64,000 nucleotides of DNA. Origin: Bacteroides caecigallinarum (GTDB lineage: Bacteria > Bacteroidota > Bacteroidia > Bacteroidales > Bacteroidaceae). A model generated the notes under the pieces. That model was given only the letters and a program-made list of their open reading frames with translations. It made no database searches and was not told where the DNA came from. The stretch covers positions 1 to 64,000 of the forward strand of contig NZ_JACJLE010000005.1 of assembly GCF_016901995.1 (NCBI RefSeq). The letters run 5' to 3'. The stretch's first letter is position 1, and every line of letters starts with the position of its first letter. Positions 29,985 to 38,115 of the stretch are shown here, piece after piece. A program made the position numbers and the translations under genes.

Positions 29985-31661
29985 ATGAGCATTTTAAAGA
30001 CTGTTATCGGCATGGTTGCTTTGTCTGTCATGCCTGTTATTGCACAAAACACTGAATATGTTTCTCAGGTGTGGGTATCTGATTTAGGAAACGGAAAATA
30101 CAAAAATCCGGTTTTGTATGCCGATTATTCCGATCCTGACGCTTGTAGAGTAGGCGATGATTATTATATGACATCTTCCAGCTTCAATTGTTTGCCTGGA
30201 CTTCAAATTCTTCATTCCAAGGACCTGGTCAATTGGACTATAATAGGAGCGGCAGTGCCATACGAACTGGCTCCTGTACAGATGCCTGAAAGGCCGGAAC
30301 ATGGTAATCGTGTATGGGCTCCTAGCATACGTCATCATAATGGAGAATTTTATATCTTTTGGGGAGACCCTGATCAGGGAGCTTTTATGGTTAAGGCAAA
30401 AGATCCGAAAGGACCATGGTCTGAACCTGTATTGGTTAAGGCTGGTAAAGGAATAATTGATACTTGTCCGTTGTGGGATGAAGATGGTAAGGTCTATATG
30501 GTGCATGCTTATGCCGGAAGTCGTGCCGGACTGAAAAGTGTGATTGCTGTGTGCGAACTCAATGCTGAGGCTGATAAGGCTATTACTCAGTCACGTATCA
30601 TATTCGATGGTCATGAAGCACATGAAACTTGTGAGGGACCTAAGTTTTATAAGAAAAACGGATATTATTATATCTTCCATCCGGCAGGAGGAGTTCCAAC
30701 TGGTTGGCAGGTAGTTCTGCGTTCGAAGAATGTATATGGACCATATGAATGGAGAACAGTGTTGGCTCAAGGAGATACAGAAGTTAACGGACCTCATCAG
30801 GGAGCGTGGGTTGATACGCAGACAGGTGAAGACTGGTTCCTTCATTTTCAGGATGTCGGTGCATACGGTCGTCTTGTTCATTTGCAGCCAATGATATGGA
30901 AGGATGGTTGGCCTGTTATAGGAACAGATAAGGATGGAGACGGATGTGGTGAGCCTGTTTCTACTTATAAGAAGCCGAATGTAGGAAAAACTTATCCGAT
31001 ATGTACTCCACAGGAAAGTGACGATTTTGACGGATTTACCCTTTCGCCACAATGGCAATGGCATGCTAATATAAACGAGAAGTGGGCTTATTATGCAGGC
31101 GACAAGAGTATTGTACGTTTGTATTCTTATCCTGTGGTAGATAATTATAAAAACTTGTGGGATGTAGCAAATCTGTTGCTTCAGAAAACTCCTGCAAAGA
31201 ATTTTACAGCTACAATGAAAATGACGTTCACTCCTTCTGCTAAATATAAGGGAGAACGTACAGGTTTGGTTGTAATGGGATTTGATTATTCAGGTTTGAT
31301 TATTGAAAATACTGAAAAAGGACTGGAACTTTCGCAGGTTGAATGTAAGAGAGCCGATAAGGGTACACCTGAAACTAAAAACGCTACAGTTGCCCTGTCT
31401 GACAGCACGGTATATCTTCGTGTTAAATTCAGTTGCGATGATAAGAAAATTGCCAAGAGTGAAGGCGGACATGATCTTGTCGTGATGTGTGATTTCAGTT
31501 ATAGCCTGGACGGAAAAAAATATAAGAAACTGGGCAATAGTTTCCAGGCAAAGGAAGGTAAGTGGATAGGTGCCAAAGTCGGTATGTTCTGTACACGTCC
31601 TGCTATTGTCACAAATGATGGCGGATGGACTGATGTTGACTGGTTCAAAATTACAAAATAG
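29985..31661 (+). CDS. GH43-family glycosidase with a C-terminal beta-sandwich
   Basis: An exported inverting glycosidase (signal ends VIAQ). The five-bladed GH43 propeller has the expected triad: Asp50 in YADYSDPDACRVGDDYY (base), Asp159 in GIIDTCPLWDEDG (pKa tuning) and Glu217 in HETCEGPKFYKKNGYYY (acid). From about residue 345 (ESDDFDGFTLSPQWQWHAN) a concanavalin-like domain follows, as in beta-xylosidase-type GH43s. Likely substrates in a pectin locus are xylose or arabinose side chains (xylogalacturonan, arabinan); which one is not decided by sequence. The upstream frame from 29964 starts at TTG and was rejected in favour of this ATG, 25 bases after the preceding stop. Confidence 0.88.
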   Translation: MSILKTVIGMVALSVMPVIAQNTEYVSQVWVSDLGNGKYKNPVLYADYSDPDACRVGDDYYMTSSSFNCLPGLQILHSKDLVNWTIIGAAVPYELAPVQMPERPEHGNRVWAPSIRHHNGEFYIFWGDPDQGAFMVKAKDPKGPWSEPVLVKAGKGIIDTCPLWDEDGKVYMVHAYAGSRAGLKSVIAVCELNAEADKAITQSRIIFDGHEAHETCEGPKFYKKNGYYYIFHPAGGVPTGWQVVLRSKNVYGPYEWRTVLAQGDTEVNGPHQGAWVDTQTGEDWFLHFQDVGAYGRLVHLQPMIWKDGWPVIGTDKDGDGCGEPVSTYKKPNVGKTYPICTPQESDDFDGFTLSPQWQWHANINEKWAYYAGDKSIVRLYSYPVVDNYKNLWDVANLLLQKTPAKNFTATMKMTFTPSAKYKGERTGLVVMGFDYSGLIIENTEKGLELSQVECKRADKGTPETKNATVALSDSTVYLRVKFSCDDKKIAKSEGGHDLVVMCDFSYSLDGKKYKKLGNSFQAKEGKWIGAKVGMFCTRPAIVTNDGGWTDVDWFKITK

Positions 31662-31720
31662 AAAGGTTGAGTTCCATGTCTTACAGATGGGACTCTGATT
31701 AAGATTGGTTTATTTTATGG

Positions 31721-31758
31721 CAGAGGTGTATTTTTTATAGATACATCTCTGTTTTTTT
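31721..31758 (+). terminator. Terminator after GH43
   Basis: An 11-bp stem (31721-31731 with 31741-31751, one G-T pair) and a seven-T tail. It separates the pectinase genes from the uronate-catabolism operon. Confidence 0.85.
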
Positions 31759-31812
31759 ATATACATATATCAGCATTATGGCATATAGTGGCAGAAGAAT
31801 ATGAAAGTAACA

Positions 31813-31872
31813 AAAATTACATGAGAAATAACGATTATTACACATGATATTAGTGCTATATGGATAATTTTG
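31813..31872 (+). promoter_or_regulatory. Pectin-type operator pair and promoter of the uronate operon
   Basis: The -7 box TAATTTTG (31865-31872) shares the ten bases TAATTTTGCG with the GH28 promoter. ATTATTACACA (31834-31844) ends 20 bases before it, and a weaker copy AAAATTACATG (31813-31823, 7 of 11 matching) lies 21 bp upstream. Confidence 0.6.
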
Positions 31873-31919
31873 CGGATATGAATAAACACTATAATAATAC
31901 AATTTAATATCTTTACATT

Positions 31920-33362
31920 ATGAAAGCATTAAATAAAGAGACAGCCGTCAAGGTTGTTCGTCCTGAACGCATCATTCAGTTTGGTGAAGGAAATTTCCTT
32001 AGATGTTTTGTTGATTGGATAATCTCCAATATGAATGAAAAGACAGATTTCAACAGCAGCGTAGTAGTTGTACAGCCTATCGATAAAGGAATGATAGATA
32101 TGATCAATGCCCAGGATGGTCTTTACCATGTAAACCTCCAGGGACTTGAAAAAGGCGAGGTAATCAATTCATACAGACTCATTGATGTAATCAGCCGCTG
32201 CCTTAACCCTTATACAGAATACCAGTCATATCTTTCACTGGCAGAACAGCCGGAGATGAGATTTGTCATTTCCAATACAACAGAAGCCGGTATCGCATTC
32301 GATCCTGCATGCCGTCTTGAGGATACTCCTCCAAGCTCATATCCTGCAAAACTTACACAGCTCCTCTATCACCGTTACAAGTTCTTCAACGGTGCTATGG
32401 ACAAAGGTCTGATAATCTTCCCATGCGAGCTTATATTCCTGAACGGTCACAAGCTGAAGGAAACAATCTATCAGTATATCGAACTCTGGAACCTAGGCGA
32501 AGAATTCAAGACATGGTTCGAACAGGCTTGCGGCGTTTACGCTACACTTGTTGACCGTATCGTTCCGGGATTTCCAAGAAAGACCATCAACGAAATCAAG
32601 GAACACCTCGGTTATGATGACAACCTGGTTGTTCAGGGCGAGGCATTCCACCTTTGGGTAATCGAAGCACCTGAAAGCGTAGCAGCGGAATTCCCTGCAA
32701 ACAAGGCAGGTCTGAACGTATTGTTCGTACCGTCAGAAAAACCATACCACGAACGTAAGGTGACATTACTTAACGGAACACATACAATCCTTTCTCCTAT
32801 CACATATCTTTCAGGTATTGATATTGTGCGCGATGCATGCAAGGATGAGGTTATCGGCAAGTATATCCGCAAAGCTATGTATGAAGAGCTCATGCAGACA
32901 CTAAACCTTCCGGAAGACGAACTCAAGGCATTTGCGGCAAGCGTACTCGAACGCTTCGAGAATCCTTTTGTTGACCACCAGGTTACATCAATCATGCTTA
33001 ACGCATTCCCTAAGTTCACAGCACGCGATCTTCCTTCGGTTAAGGAATATCTAAGCCGCAAGGGTGAACTTCCATACGGAATCGTTCTCGGTCTTGCTGC
33101 GCTTATCGTATATTACAAGGGCGGAAAACGTGCCGACGGTGCTGAAATCGTTCCGAACGACGCTCCTGAAATCGTGGAATACGTGAAGAACGCATGGACT
33201 CTGTCCGACCTTCATGCAGTAGCAGAAAAGGTATTGGCGGCAGACTTTGTATGGGAAGAAAACCTCAACAATATCCCTGGCCTGACAGATATGGTAGCAG
33301 ATATGCTTAAGGGAATTGAAGAGAAAGGCATGTATGAAATGGTGAAGGAATATGTAAAATAA
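31920..33362 (+). CDS. uxaB: Tagaturonate reductase (altronate oxidoreductase)
   Basis: A cytoplasmic NAD-dependent enzyme (EC 1.1.1.58) that reduces D-tagaturonate to D-altronate in galacturonate breakdown. Its 480 residues fit the mannitol-dehydrogenase superfamily: an N-terminal nucleotide-binding region (RIIQFGEGNFLRCFVDW), ISNTTEAGIAF and the conserved KVTLLNGTHTILSP helix with the Lys/Asn/His set of this family. It heads uxaB-uxaA-exuT-like-uxaC, 8 bases before uxaA. Base composition shifts here: third codon positions become C/G-rich compared with the pectinase genes. Confidence 0.92.
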   Translation: MKALNKETAVKVVRPERIIQFGEGNFLRCFVDWIISNMNEKTDFNSSVVVVQPIDKGMIDMINAQDGLYHVNLQGLEKGEVINSYRLIDVISRCLNPYTEYQSYLSLAEQPEMRFVISNTTEAGIAFDPACRLEDTPPSSYPAKLTQLLYHRYKFFNGAMDKGLIIFPCELIFLNGHKLKETIYQYIELWNLGEEFKTWFEQACGVYATLVDRIVPGFPRKTINEIKEHLGYDDNLVVQGEAFHLWVIEAPESVAAEFPANKAGLNVLFVPSEKPYHERKVTLLNGTHTILSPITYLSGIDIVRDACKDEVIGKYIRKAMYEELMQTLNLPEDELKAFAASVLERFENPFVDHQVTSIMLNAFPKFTARDLPSVKEYLSRKGELPYGIVLGLAALIVYYKGGKRADGAEIVPNDAPEIVEYVKNAWTLSDLHAVAEKVLAADFVWEENLNNIPGLTDMVADMLKGIEEKGMYEMVKEYVK

Positions 33363-33369
33363 ATCCCTG

Positions 33370-34866
33370 ATGGAAAATATACTTCATATAAACAGTAAGG
33401 ACAACGTCGTAGTGGCGTTGTCCGATCTTGCTGCCGGTACAGAAATCGTTGTTGACGGACGTAGCATTATCCTGAAGGATGATGTTCCTGCCGGACACAA
33501 GATAGCGCTTCAGGATTTTCATACAGGAGATGTGGTGGTGAAATACGGTTTCCCTATCGGTTCGCTCAAGGAAGACAGAGCTGCAGGAAGCCTTATAAAC
33601 GAGAAATATATCCGTACGCTTCTTGGCGAGATCAAGGACTATACATACAATCCCGCAGAGGTACACTCATGCAAGTCGGAAGGTATGGTCTATTTCAAGG
33701 GTTATGAAAGGAAGAACGGCGATGTCGGAATCCGTAACGAGATATGGATTGTTCCTACAGTAGGCTGTGTGAACGGGGTGGCAAACGAACTTGTCAAGCT
33801 GTTCAACGAAAGGACAGCTGGTGATAAAGCCGACAATTTTGACGGTATCCATGCCTATACACACAACTGGGGCTGCTCGCAGCTGTCGGAAGACCACGAG
33901 AATACACGCAAGATACTGCGCGATATGGTTCTTCATCCTAATGCAGGAGGCGTGTTGGTATTGGGACTTGGATGCGAGAACAATCAGGTTCCTGCTTTCA
34001 GTACAATGCTCGGCGAGTATGACAGTGAGCGTGTGAAATTCCTCGAATGTCAGAAAGTGGAGGATGAGATCACTGCAGGTATGGAAATCCTTATGGGCCT
34101 CTATGAGAATGTAAAGAAAGACGTAAGAACAGAACAGCCAGTATCAAAGCTGAGAATAGGACTTAAATGTGGTGGCTCAGACGGCTTCTCAGGTATCACA
34201 GCCAACCCGTTGCTAGGTCTGTTCTCCGACCGTCTTGTTTCATACGGCGGTACATGCGTTCTGACAGAAGTGCCTGAGATGTTCGGTGCAGAGACAATCC
34301 TCATGGATCGCTGCAGGGACGAGGAAACTTTCCATAAGACAGTCAGTCTGATAAACAACTTCAAGAACTACTTCATAAAGAACGACCAGGTGATATATGA
34401 AAATCCGTCACCGGGCAACAAGGCTGGAGGTATCTCTACTCTTGAAGAGAAATCCCTAGGCTGTACACAGAAATCAGGCTCCAGTGCAGTGATTGACGTG
34501 CTGGAATACGGTGACCGTATCTCGGCTCACGGACTGAACCTTCTGAGCGCTCCGGGCAATGACCTCGTTGCAAGTACGGCACTTGCTTCCGCCGGCTGCC
34601 ATATGGTACTTTTCACTACAGGCCGCGGAACGCCATTCGGAACATTCGTGCCAACGGCAAAGATTTCTACCAACTCAAACCTCTATAACCGCAAGACACG
34701 CTGGATGGACTTCAATGCAGGTGTTTTGGTGGAAGGCAAGAGCAAGGAAGAGGTGCTTGACGAGTTCTTCAACTTTGTCATATCGGCCTGCTCCGGTTCA
34801 TATGTAAAGAACGAGATAAACAATTACCGTGAGATATCCATATTCAAGACCGGTGTAATACTTTAA
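33370..34866 (+). CDS. uxaA: Altronate dehydratase
   Basis: A cytoplasmic enzyme (EC 4.2.1.7) that dehydrates D-altronate to 2-keto-3-deoxygluconate. The 498 residues carry both family parts: the small SAF-like N-terminal domain (LAAGTEIVVDGRS, PAGHKIALQDF) and the large domain with conserved cysteines and histidines (YTHNWGCSQLSEDH, LGLGCENNQVP, LKCGGSDGFSGITANP, FTTGRGTPFGTFVPT). UxaA is one polypeptide here, as usual. The product needs KDG kinase and KDPG aldolase, neither of which is in this window. Confidence 0.93.
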   Translation: MENILHINSKDNVVVALSDLAAGTEIVVDGRSIILKDDVPAGHKIALQDFHTGDVVVKYGFPIGSLKEDRAAGSLINEKYIRTLLGEIKDYTYNPAEVHSCKSEGMVYFKGYERKNGDVGIRNEIWIVPTVGCVNGVANELVKLFNERTAGDKADNFDGIHAYTHNWGCSQLSEDHENTRKILRDMVLHPNAGGVLVLGLGCENNQVPAFSTMLGEYDSERVKFLECQKVEDEITAGMEILMGLYENVKKDVRTEQPVSKLRIGLKCGGSDGFSGITANPLLGLFSDRLVSYGGTCVLTEVPEMFGAETILMDRCRDEETFHKTVSLINNFKNYFIKNDQVIYENPSPGNKAGGISTLEEKSLGCTQKSGSSAVIDVLEYGDRISAHGLNLLSAPGNDLVASTALASAGCHMVLFTTGRGTPFGTFVPTAKISTNSNLYNRKTRWMDFNAGVLVEGKSKEEVLDEFFNFVISACSGSYVKNEINNYREISIFKTGVIL

Positions 34867-35022
34867 TATTGAGTTGTCAGTTTTTAGTTGACAAGTGGAC
34901 AAGTTGACGAGTTGACAAGGTTGCCATTTGGATGCTAGTCTAACAACTAATAACTAACAACCAACAACTAATAACTGATAACCAATTCTTAATTTTTAAT
35001 TTTTAATTCTTAATTGACATAA
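34867..35022. repeat. Low-complexity intergenic repeat cluster between uxaA and the transporter gene
   Basis: Three repeat types lie side by side: AGTTGAC-type units (34886-34920); a 14-mer AACAACTAATAACT present twice 21 bp apart (34942-34955 and 34963-34976); and TTAATTTTTAATTTTTAA (34989-35006). The left, GTTG-rich part is imperfectly complementary to the right, CAAC-rich part, so a long weak hairpin is possible. I saw no promoter box or gene in it. Confidence 0.7.
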
Positions 35023-36468
35023 ATGAACAATAATAAAATGACCAATTACCGCTGGTATGTATGTGCGATGCTGTTCTTTGCAACCACGGTAAACTATCTT
35101 GACCGTCAGGTTCTTTCTCTTACATGGAAAGACTTCATCTCTCCTGAATTCGGCTGGACTGACGTTCATTACGGTACCATCACCGGATGCTTCTCCTTTG
35201 TATATTCCATCGCGATGTTCTTTGCAGGAAGGACAGTCGATTATCTTGGAATCAAGAAAGGCTATTCATGGGCCATCGCCCTCTGGTCTCTCGGTGCCTG
35301 TCTTCATGCATTTTGCGGTATCGCTACTGCCGGAATAGTGCTTGACAGCTGGACTCTGACATTTGCAGGAGCGCGTGAACATATAGAAATAGCCCGCAAT
35401 GCCGGTACCGCGATGATGGGTATATCAACCGTGAGCATGTGGCTTTTCCTTATAGCAAGATGTATTCTTGCAGCCGGTGAGGCAGGAAACTTCCCTTGTG
35501 CCAACAAGACCATTTCCGCCTATTTCCCTCAGAAAGACCGTGCCTTTGCCACCAGCCTTTTCAATTCAGGCTCACAGATTGGAGCTATGCTCGCTCCGTT
35601 CACAATTCCTGTGATAGCCCGTTTCTGGGGATGGGAAATGTCATTCCTCATTATCGGTCTCCTCGGTTTCGTATGGCTGGGTATATGGCTCAAGACATAC
35701 GAGGCACCGGACAACAATAAGCGTATGAACAAGCTTGAGCTTGACTATATACGTCAGGATGAGAATAAGGCGGAGAATGAGACAAAACCGACAGAAGAGC
35801 CGAAGGAAAAGGTAAATATCTTCAAGTATTTCACCTATCGTCATACATGGGCTATATTTGCTTCACGTTTCCTTCCTGAAGGCGTATGGTGGTTCTTCCT
35901 GTTCTGGGCACCTGCGTATGTGAAAGATATCTATGGCTACAGCTCAGACTCTTTCATGGGTATGTTGCTGATATTCACACTTTATCTCATCACCATGCTC
36001 TCAATCGTCGGAGGATATCTTCCTACGTTCCTTGTGAACAAGAAAGGACTTACTCCGTTCGGCGGCCGTATATCATCAATGTTCGTTTATTCGCTATTCC
36101 CTCTGTTGGGTATAGTAGCACCATTCCTTGGAGTACACTCATGCTGGTATCCTATAATCATCATCGGTATCATCGGTGCCGCACACCAGAGCTGGAGCGC
36201 TAACGCGTATTCTCTTGTAAGTGACTTGTTCCCAAAATCAGTAGTTGCCACACTTACAGGCCTTGCCGGTATGGTCGGTGGTCTTGGAAGCTTCCTTTTC
36301 AACCAGGGTTCAGGTATCCTGTTCACATATTCACGCGAGAGCAATATGTCTTTCTTCGGTTTCGAAGGAATCCAGGCAGGCTATATGATAGTATTCCTTG
36401 TAGCATCAGTAGCTTATATATTAAGCTGGTTTGCAGTCAAGAGTTTGACATCAGACGTTAAGAAATAA
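35023..36468 (+). CDS. MFS hexuronate transporter (ExuT-like)
   Basis: An inner-membrane transporter of 481 residues and about 12 segments, of the anion:cation symporter branch of MFS. Diagnostic blocks are the N-terminal TTVNYLDRQVLSLTW, ARCILAAGEAGNFPCANK, FATSLFNSGSQIGAMLAP and WSANAYSLVSDLFPKSVVA. Relative to E. coli ExuT it has an inserted segment (about residues 100-130). It lies between uxaA and uxaC, so galacturonate and/or glucuronate are the likely substrates. ATGs at 35023 and 35038 both fit; I keep the first. Confidence 0.88.
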   Translation: MNNNKMTNYRWYVCAMLFFATTVNYLDRQVLSLTWKDFISPEFGWTDVHYGTITGCFSFVYSIAMFFAGRTVDYLGIKKGYSWAIALWSLGACLHAFCGIATAGIVLDSWTLTFAGAREHIEIARNAGTAMMGISTVSMWLFLIARCILAAGEAGNFPCANKTISAYFPQKDRAFATSLFNSGSQIGAMLAPFTIPVIARFWGWEMSFLIIGLLGFVWLGIWLKTYEAPDNNKRMNKLELDYIRQDENKAENETKPTEEPKEKVNIFKYFTYRHTWAIFASRFLPEGVWWFFLFWAPAYVKDIYGYSSDSFMGMLLIFTLYLITMLSIVGGYLPTFLVNKKGLTPFGGRISSMFVYSLFPLLGIVAPFLGVHSCWYPIIIIGIIGAAHQSWSANAYSLVSDLFPKSVVATLTGLAGMVGGLGSFLFNQGSGILFTYSRESNMSFFGFEGIQAGYMIVFLVASVAYILSWFAVKSLTSDVKK

Positions 36469-36485
36469 CCAAAAACATACTAATT

Positions 36486-37892
36486 ATGAGAAATTTTATG
36501 GATGATGACTTCCTGTTGTATTCGGACACAGCGAAGTATCTGTATCACAATTTTGCAAAACATAATCCGATAATCGACTATCACTGCCATCTTGAACCAA
36601 AGAAGATAGCGGATGACTATAAATTCTCTTCAATCACGGAAATCTGGCTTGGCGGTGACCACTATAAGTGGAGAGCCATGAGAACAAACGGGGTGGATGA
36701 GGAATATATCACAGGAAAGTCAACTTCAGACTGGGAGAAGTTCGAAAAATGGGCTGAGACAATCCCTTACACAATGAGAAACCCTCTTTACCACTGGAGT
36801 CATCTTGAACTGAAGACAGCCTTCGGTATCGACAAGCTTCTTTCTCCGAAGACAGCACGTGAGATATTCGATGAATGTAACGCAAAACTTGCAACTCCTG
36901 ACTATACAGCCCGCAAGTTCATGGAACGCTACAATGTAGAGACAGTATGTACTACAGACGATCCTGTAGATACATTGGAATATCACAAGACAATAACTGA
37001 AAGCGGCTTCAAGGTAAAGGTTCTTCCTACATGGCGTCCGGATAAGGCTATGGCAGTTGAGAATGCGGCAAACTTCCGCAGCTATGTTGAGAAACTTTCT
37101 ACAGTCTCTTCAGTATCAATCAGTACATTCAATGACCTTGTTGACGCATTGAAGAACCGTCACGACTTCTTTGCAAGCATGGGCTGCCGTCTGTCTGACC
37201 ACGGTATCGAAGAATTCTATGCCGAAGACTATACAGATGCCGAAATCAACGCAATCTTCAACAAGGTATATTCAGGCAAGGAACTTACAAACGAGGAAAT
37301 CCTCAAGTTCAAGTCTGCAATGCTCGTAGTCTTTGCCGAAATGGACAATGAAAAAGGCTGGACACAGCAGTTCCACTACGGAGCTATCCGTAATAACAAC
37401 ACACGTATGTTCGAAAAACTAGGCCCTGATACAGGTTTCGATTCAATCGGTGTGTTCAATACCTCAAAGGCAATGGCCAAGTTCCTTGACCGTCTGAATT
37501 CAGCAGACAAGCTGACAAAGACCATCCTTTACAACCTCAATCCGGCAGACAATGAAGTTATAGGTACAATGATCGGTAACTTCCAGCAAGGTCCTGTAGC
37601 CGGTAAGATCCAGTTCGGTTCAGGCTGGTGGTTCCTTGACCAGAAGGACGGAATGCAGAAACAGATGAACTGTCTTTCAGTACTTGGATTGCTTAGCCGT
37701 TTCGTAGGTATGCTTACAGACTCACGCAGCTTCCTTTCTTATCCACGTCATGAATACTTCCGCCGTATTCTATGTAACCTGATAGGAGAGGATGTAGAAA
37801 AGGGTGAATTGCCTGCATCGGAAATCGAATTCCTCGGTCAGATGGTCAACGATATTTCTTATAACAATGCAAAGAGATATTTGAATCTTTAA
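36486..37892 (+). CDS. uxaC: Glucuronate (uronate) isomerase
   Basis: A cytoplasmic enzyme (EC 5.3.1.12) that isomerises D-galacturonate to D-tagaturonate and D-glucuronate to D-fructuronate, the first step before UxaB. It has 468 residues, normal for the family. Metal-dependent hydrolase-fold signatures are DYHCHLEPKKIADDY (HxH), TTDDPVDTLEYHK, LPTWRPDKAM and, late, FVGMLTDSRSFLSYPRHEYFR. It ends the GC-richer uronate block and is followed by a terminator. No separate glucuronate branch (UxuA/UxuB) is seen here. Confidence 0.94.
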   Translation: MRNFMDDDFLLYSDTAKYLYHNFAKHNPIIDYHCHLEPKKIADDYKFSSITEIWLGGDHYKWRAMRTNGVDEEYITGKSTSDWEKFEKWAETIPYTMRNPLYHWSHLELKTAFGIDKLLSPKTAREIFDECNAKLATPDYTARKFMERYNVETVCTTDDPVDTLEYHKTITESGFKVKVLPTWRPDKAMAVENAANFRSYVEKLSTVSSVSISTFNDLVDALKNRHDFFASMGCRLSDHGIEEFYAEDYTDAEINAIFNKVYSGKELTNEEILKFKSAMLVVFAEMDNEKGWTQQFHYGAIRNNNTRMFEKLGPDTGFDSIGVFNTSKAMAKFLDRLNSADKLTKTILYNLNPADNEVIGTMIGNFQQGPVAGKIQFGSGWWFLDQKDGMQKQMNCLSVLGLLSRFVGMLTDSRSFLSYPRHEYFRRILCNLIGEDVEKGELPASEIEFLGQMVNDISYNNAKRYLNL

Positions 37893-37938
37893 TAATATCT
37901 CTATATAGAAAATCATAGATAGAATTACATTAATTAAC

Positions 37939-37989
37939 AATCAGCCAGTAAGTTATGACTTATTCATACTTGCCGGCTGATTATTTTTT
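37939..37989 (+). terminator. Terminator after uxaC
   Basis: An 8-bp perfect outer stem (37939-37946 with 37975-37982), which continues for five more pairs past one mismatch, followed by six T residues. Confidence 0.75.
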
Positions 37990-38005
37990 ACATATAAAAA
38001 GAACA

Positions 38006-38065
38006 GATATTCTACATCATAAAACTATTATTCCACATAAAAAAATATGCTTACCATTACCTTTG
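38006..38065 (+). promoter_or_regulatory. Pectin-type operator pair and promoter of the second pectin susC
   Basis: The -7 box TACCTTTG is at 38058-38065. ATTATTCCACA (38027-38037) ends 20 bases before it, and GATATTCTACA (38006-38016) lies 21 bp upstream, matching it at 8 of 11 positions. It has the same layout as the promoters at 27.0 and 31.9 kb. Confidence 0.6.
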
Positions 38066-38115
38066 TAACATAATCGCTAGCCTTTATAAAATTAATAACT
38101 ATTAAAAAGACATTT

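Noticed and set aside
34867-35022. Repeat cluster as a CRISPR array
   Set aside because: Units are short, unequal and not separated by unique spacers of constant length, and no cas gene is present.
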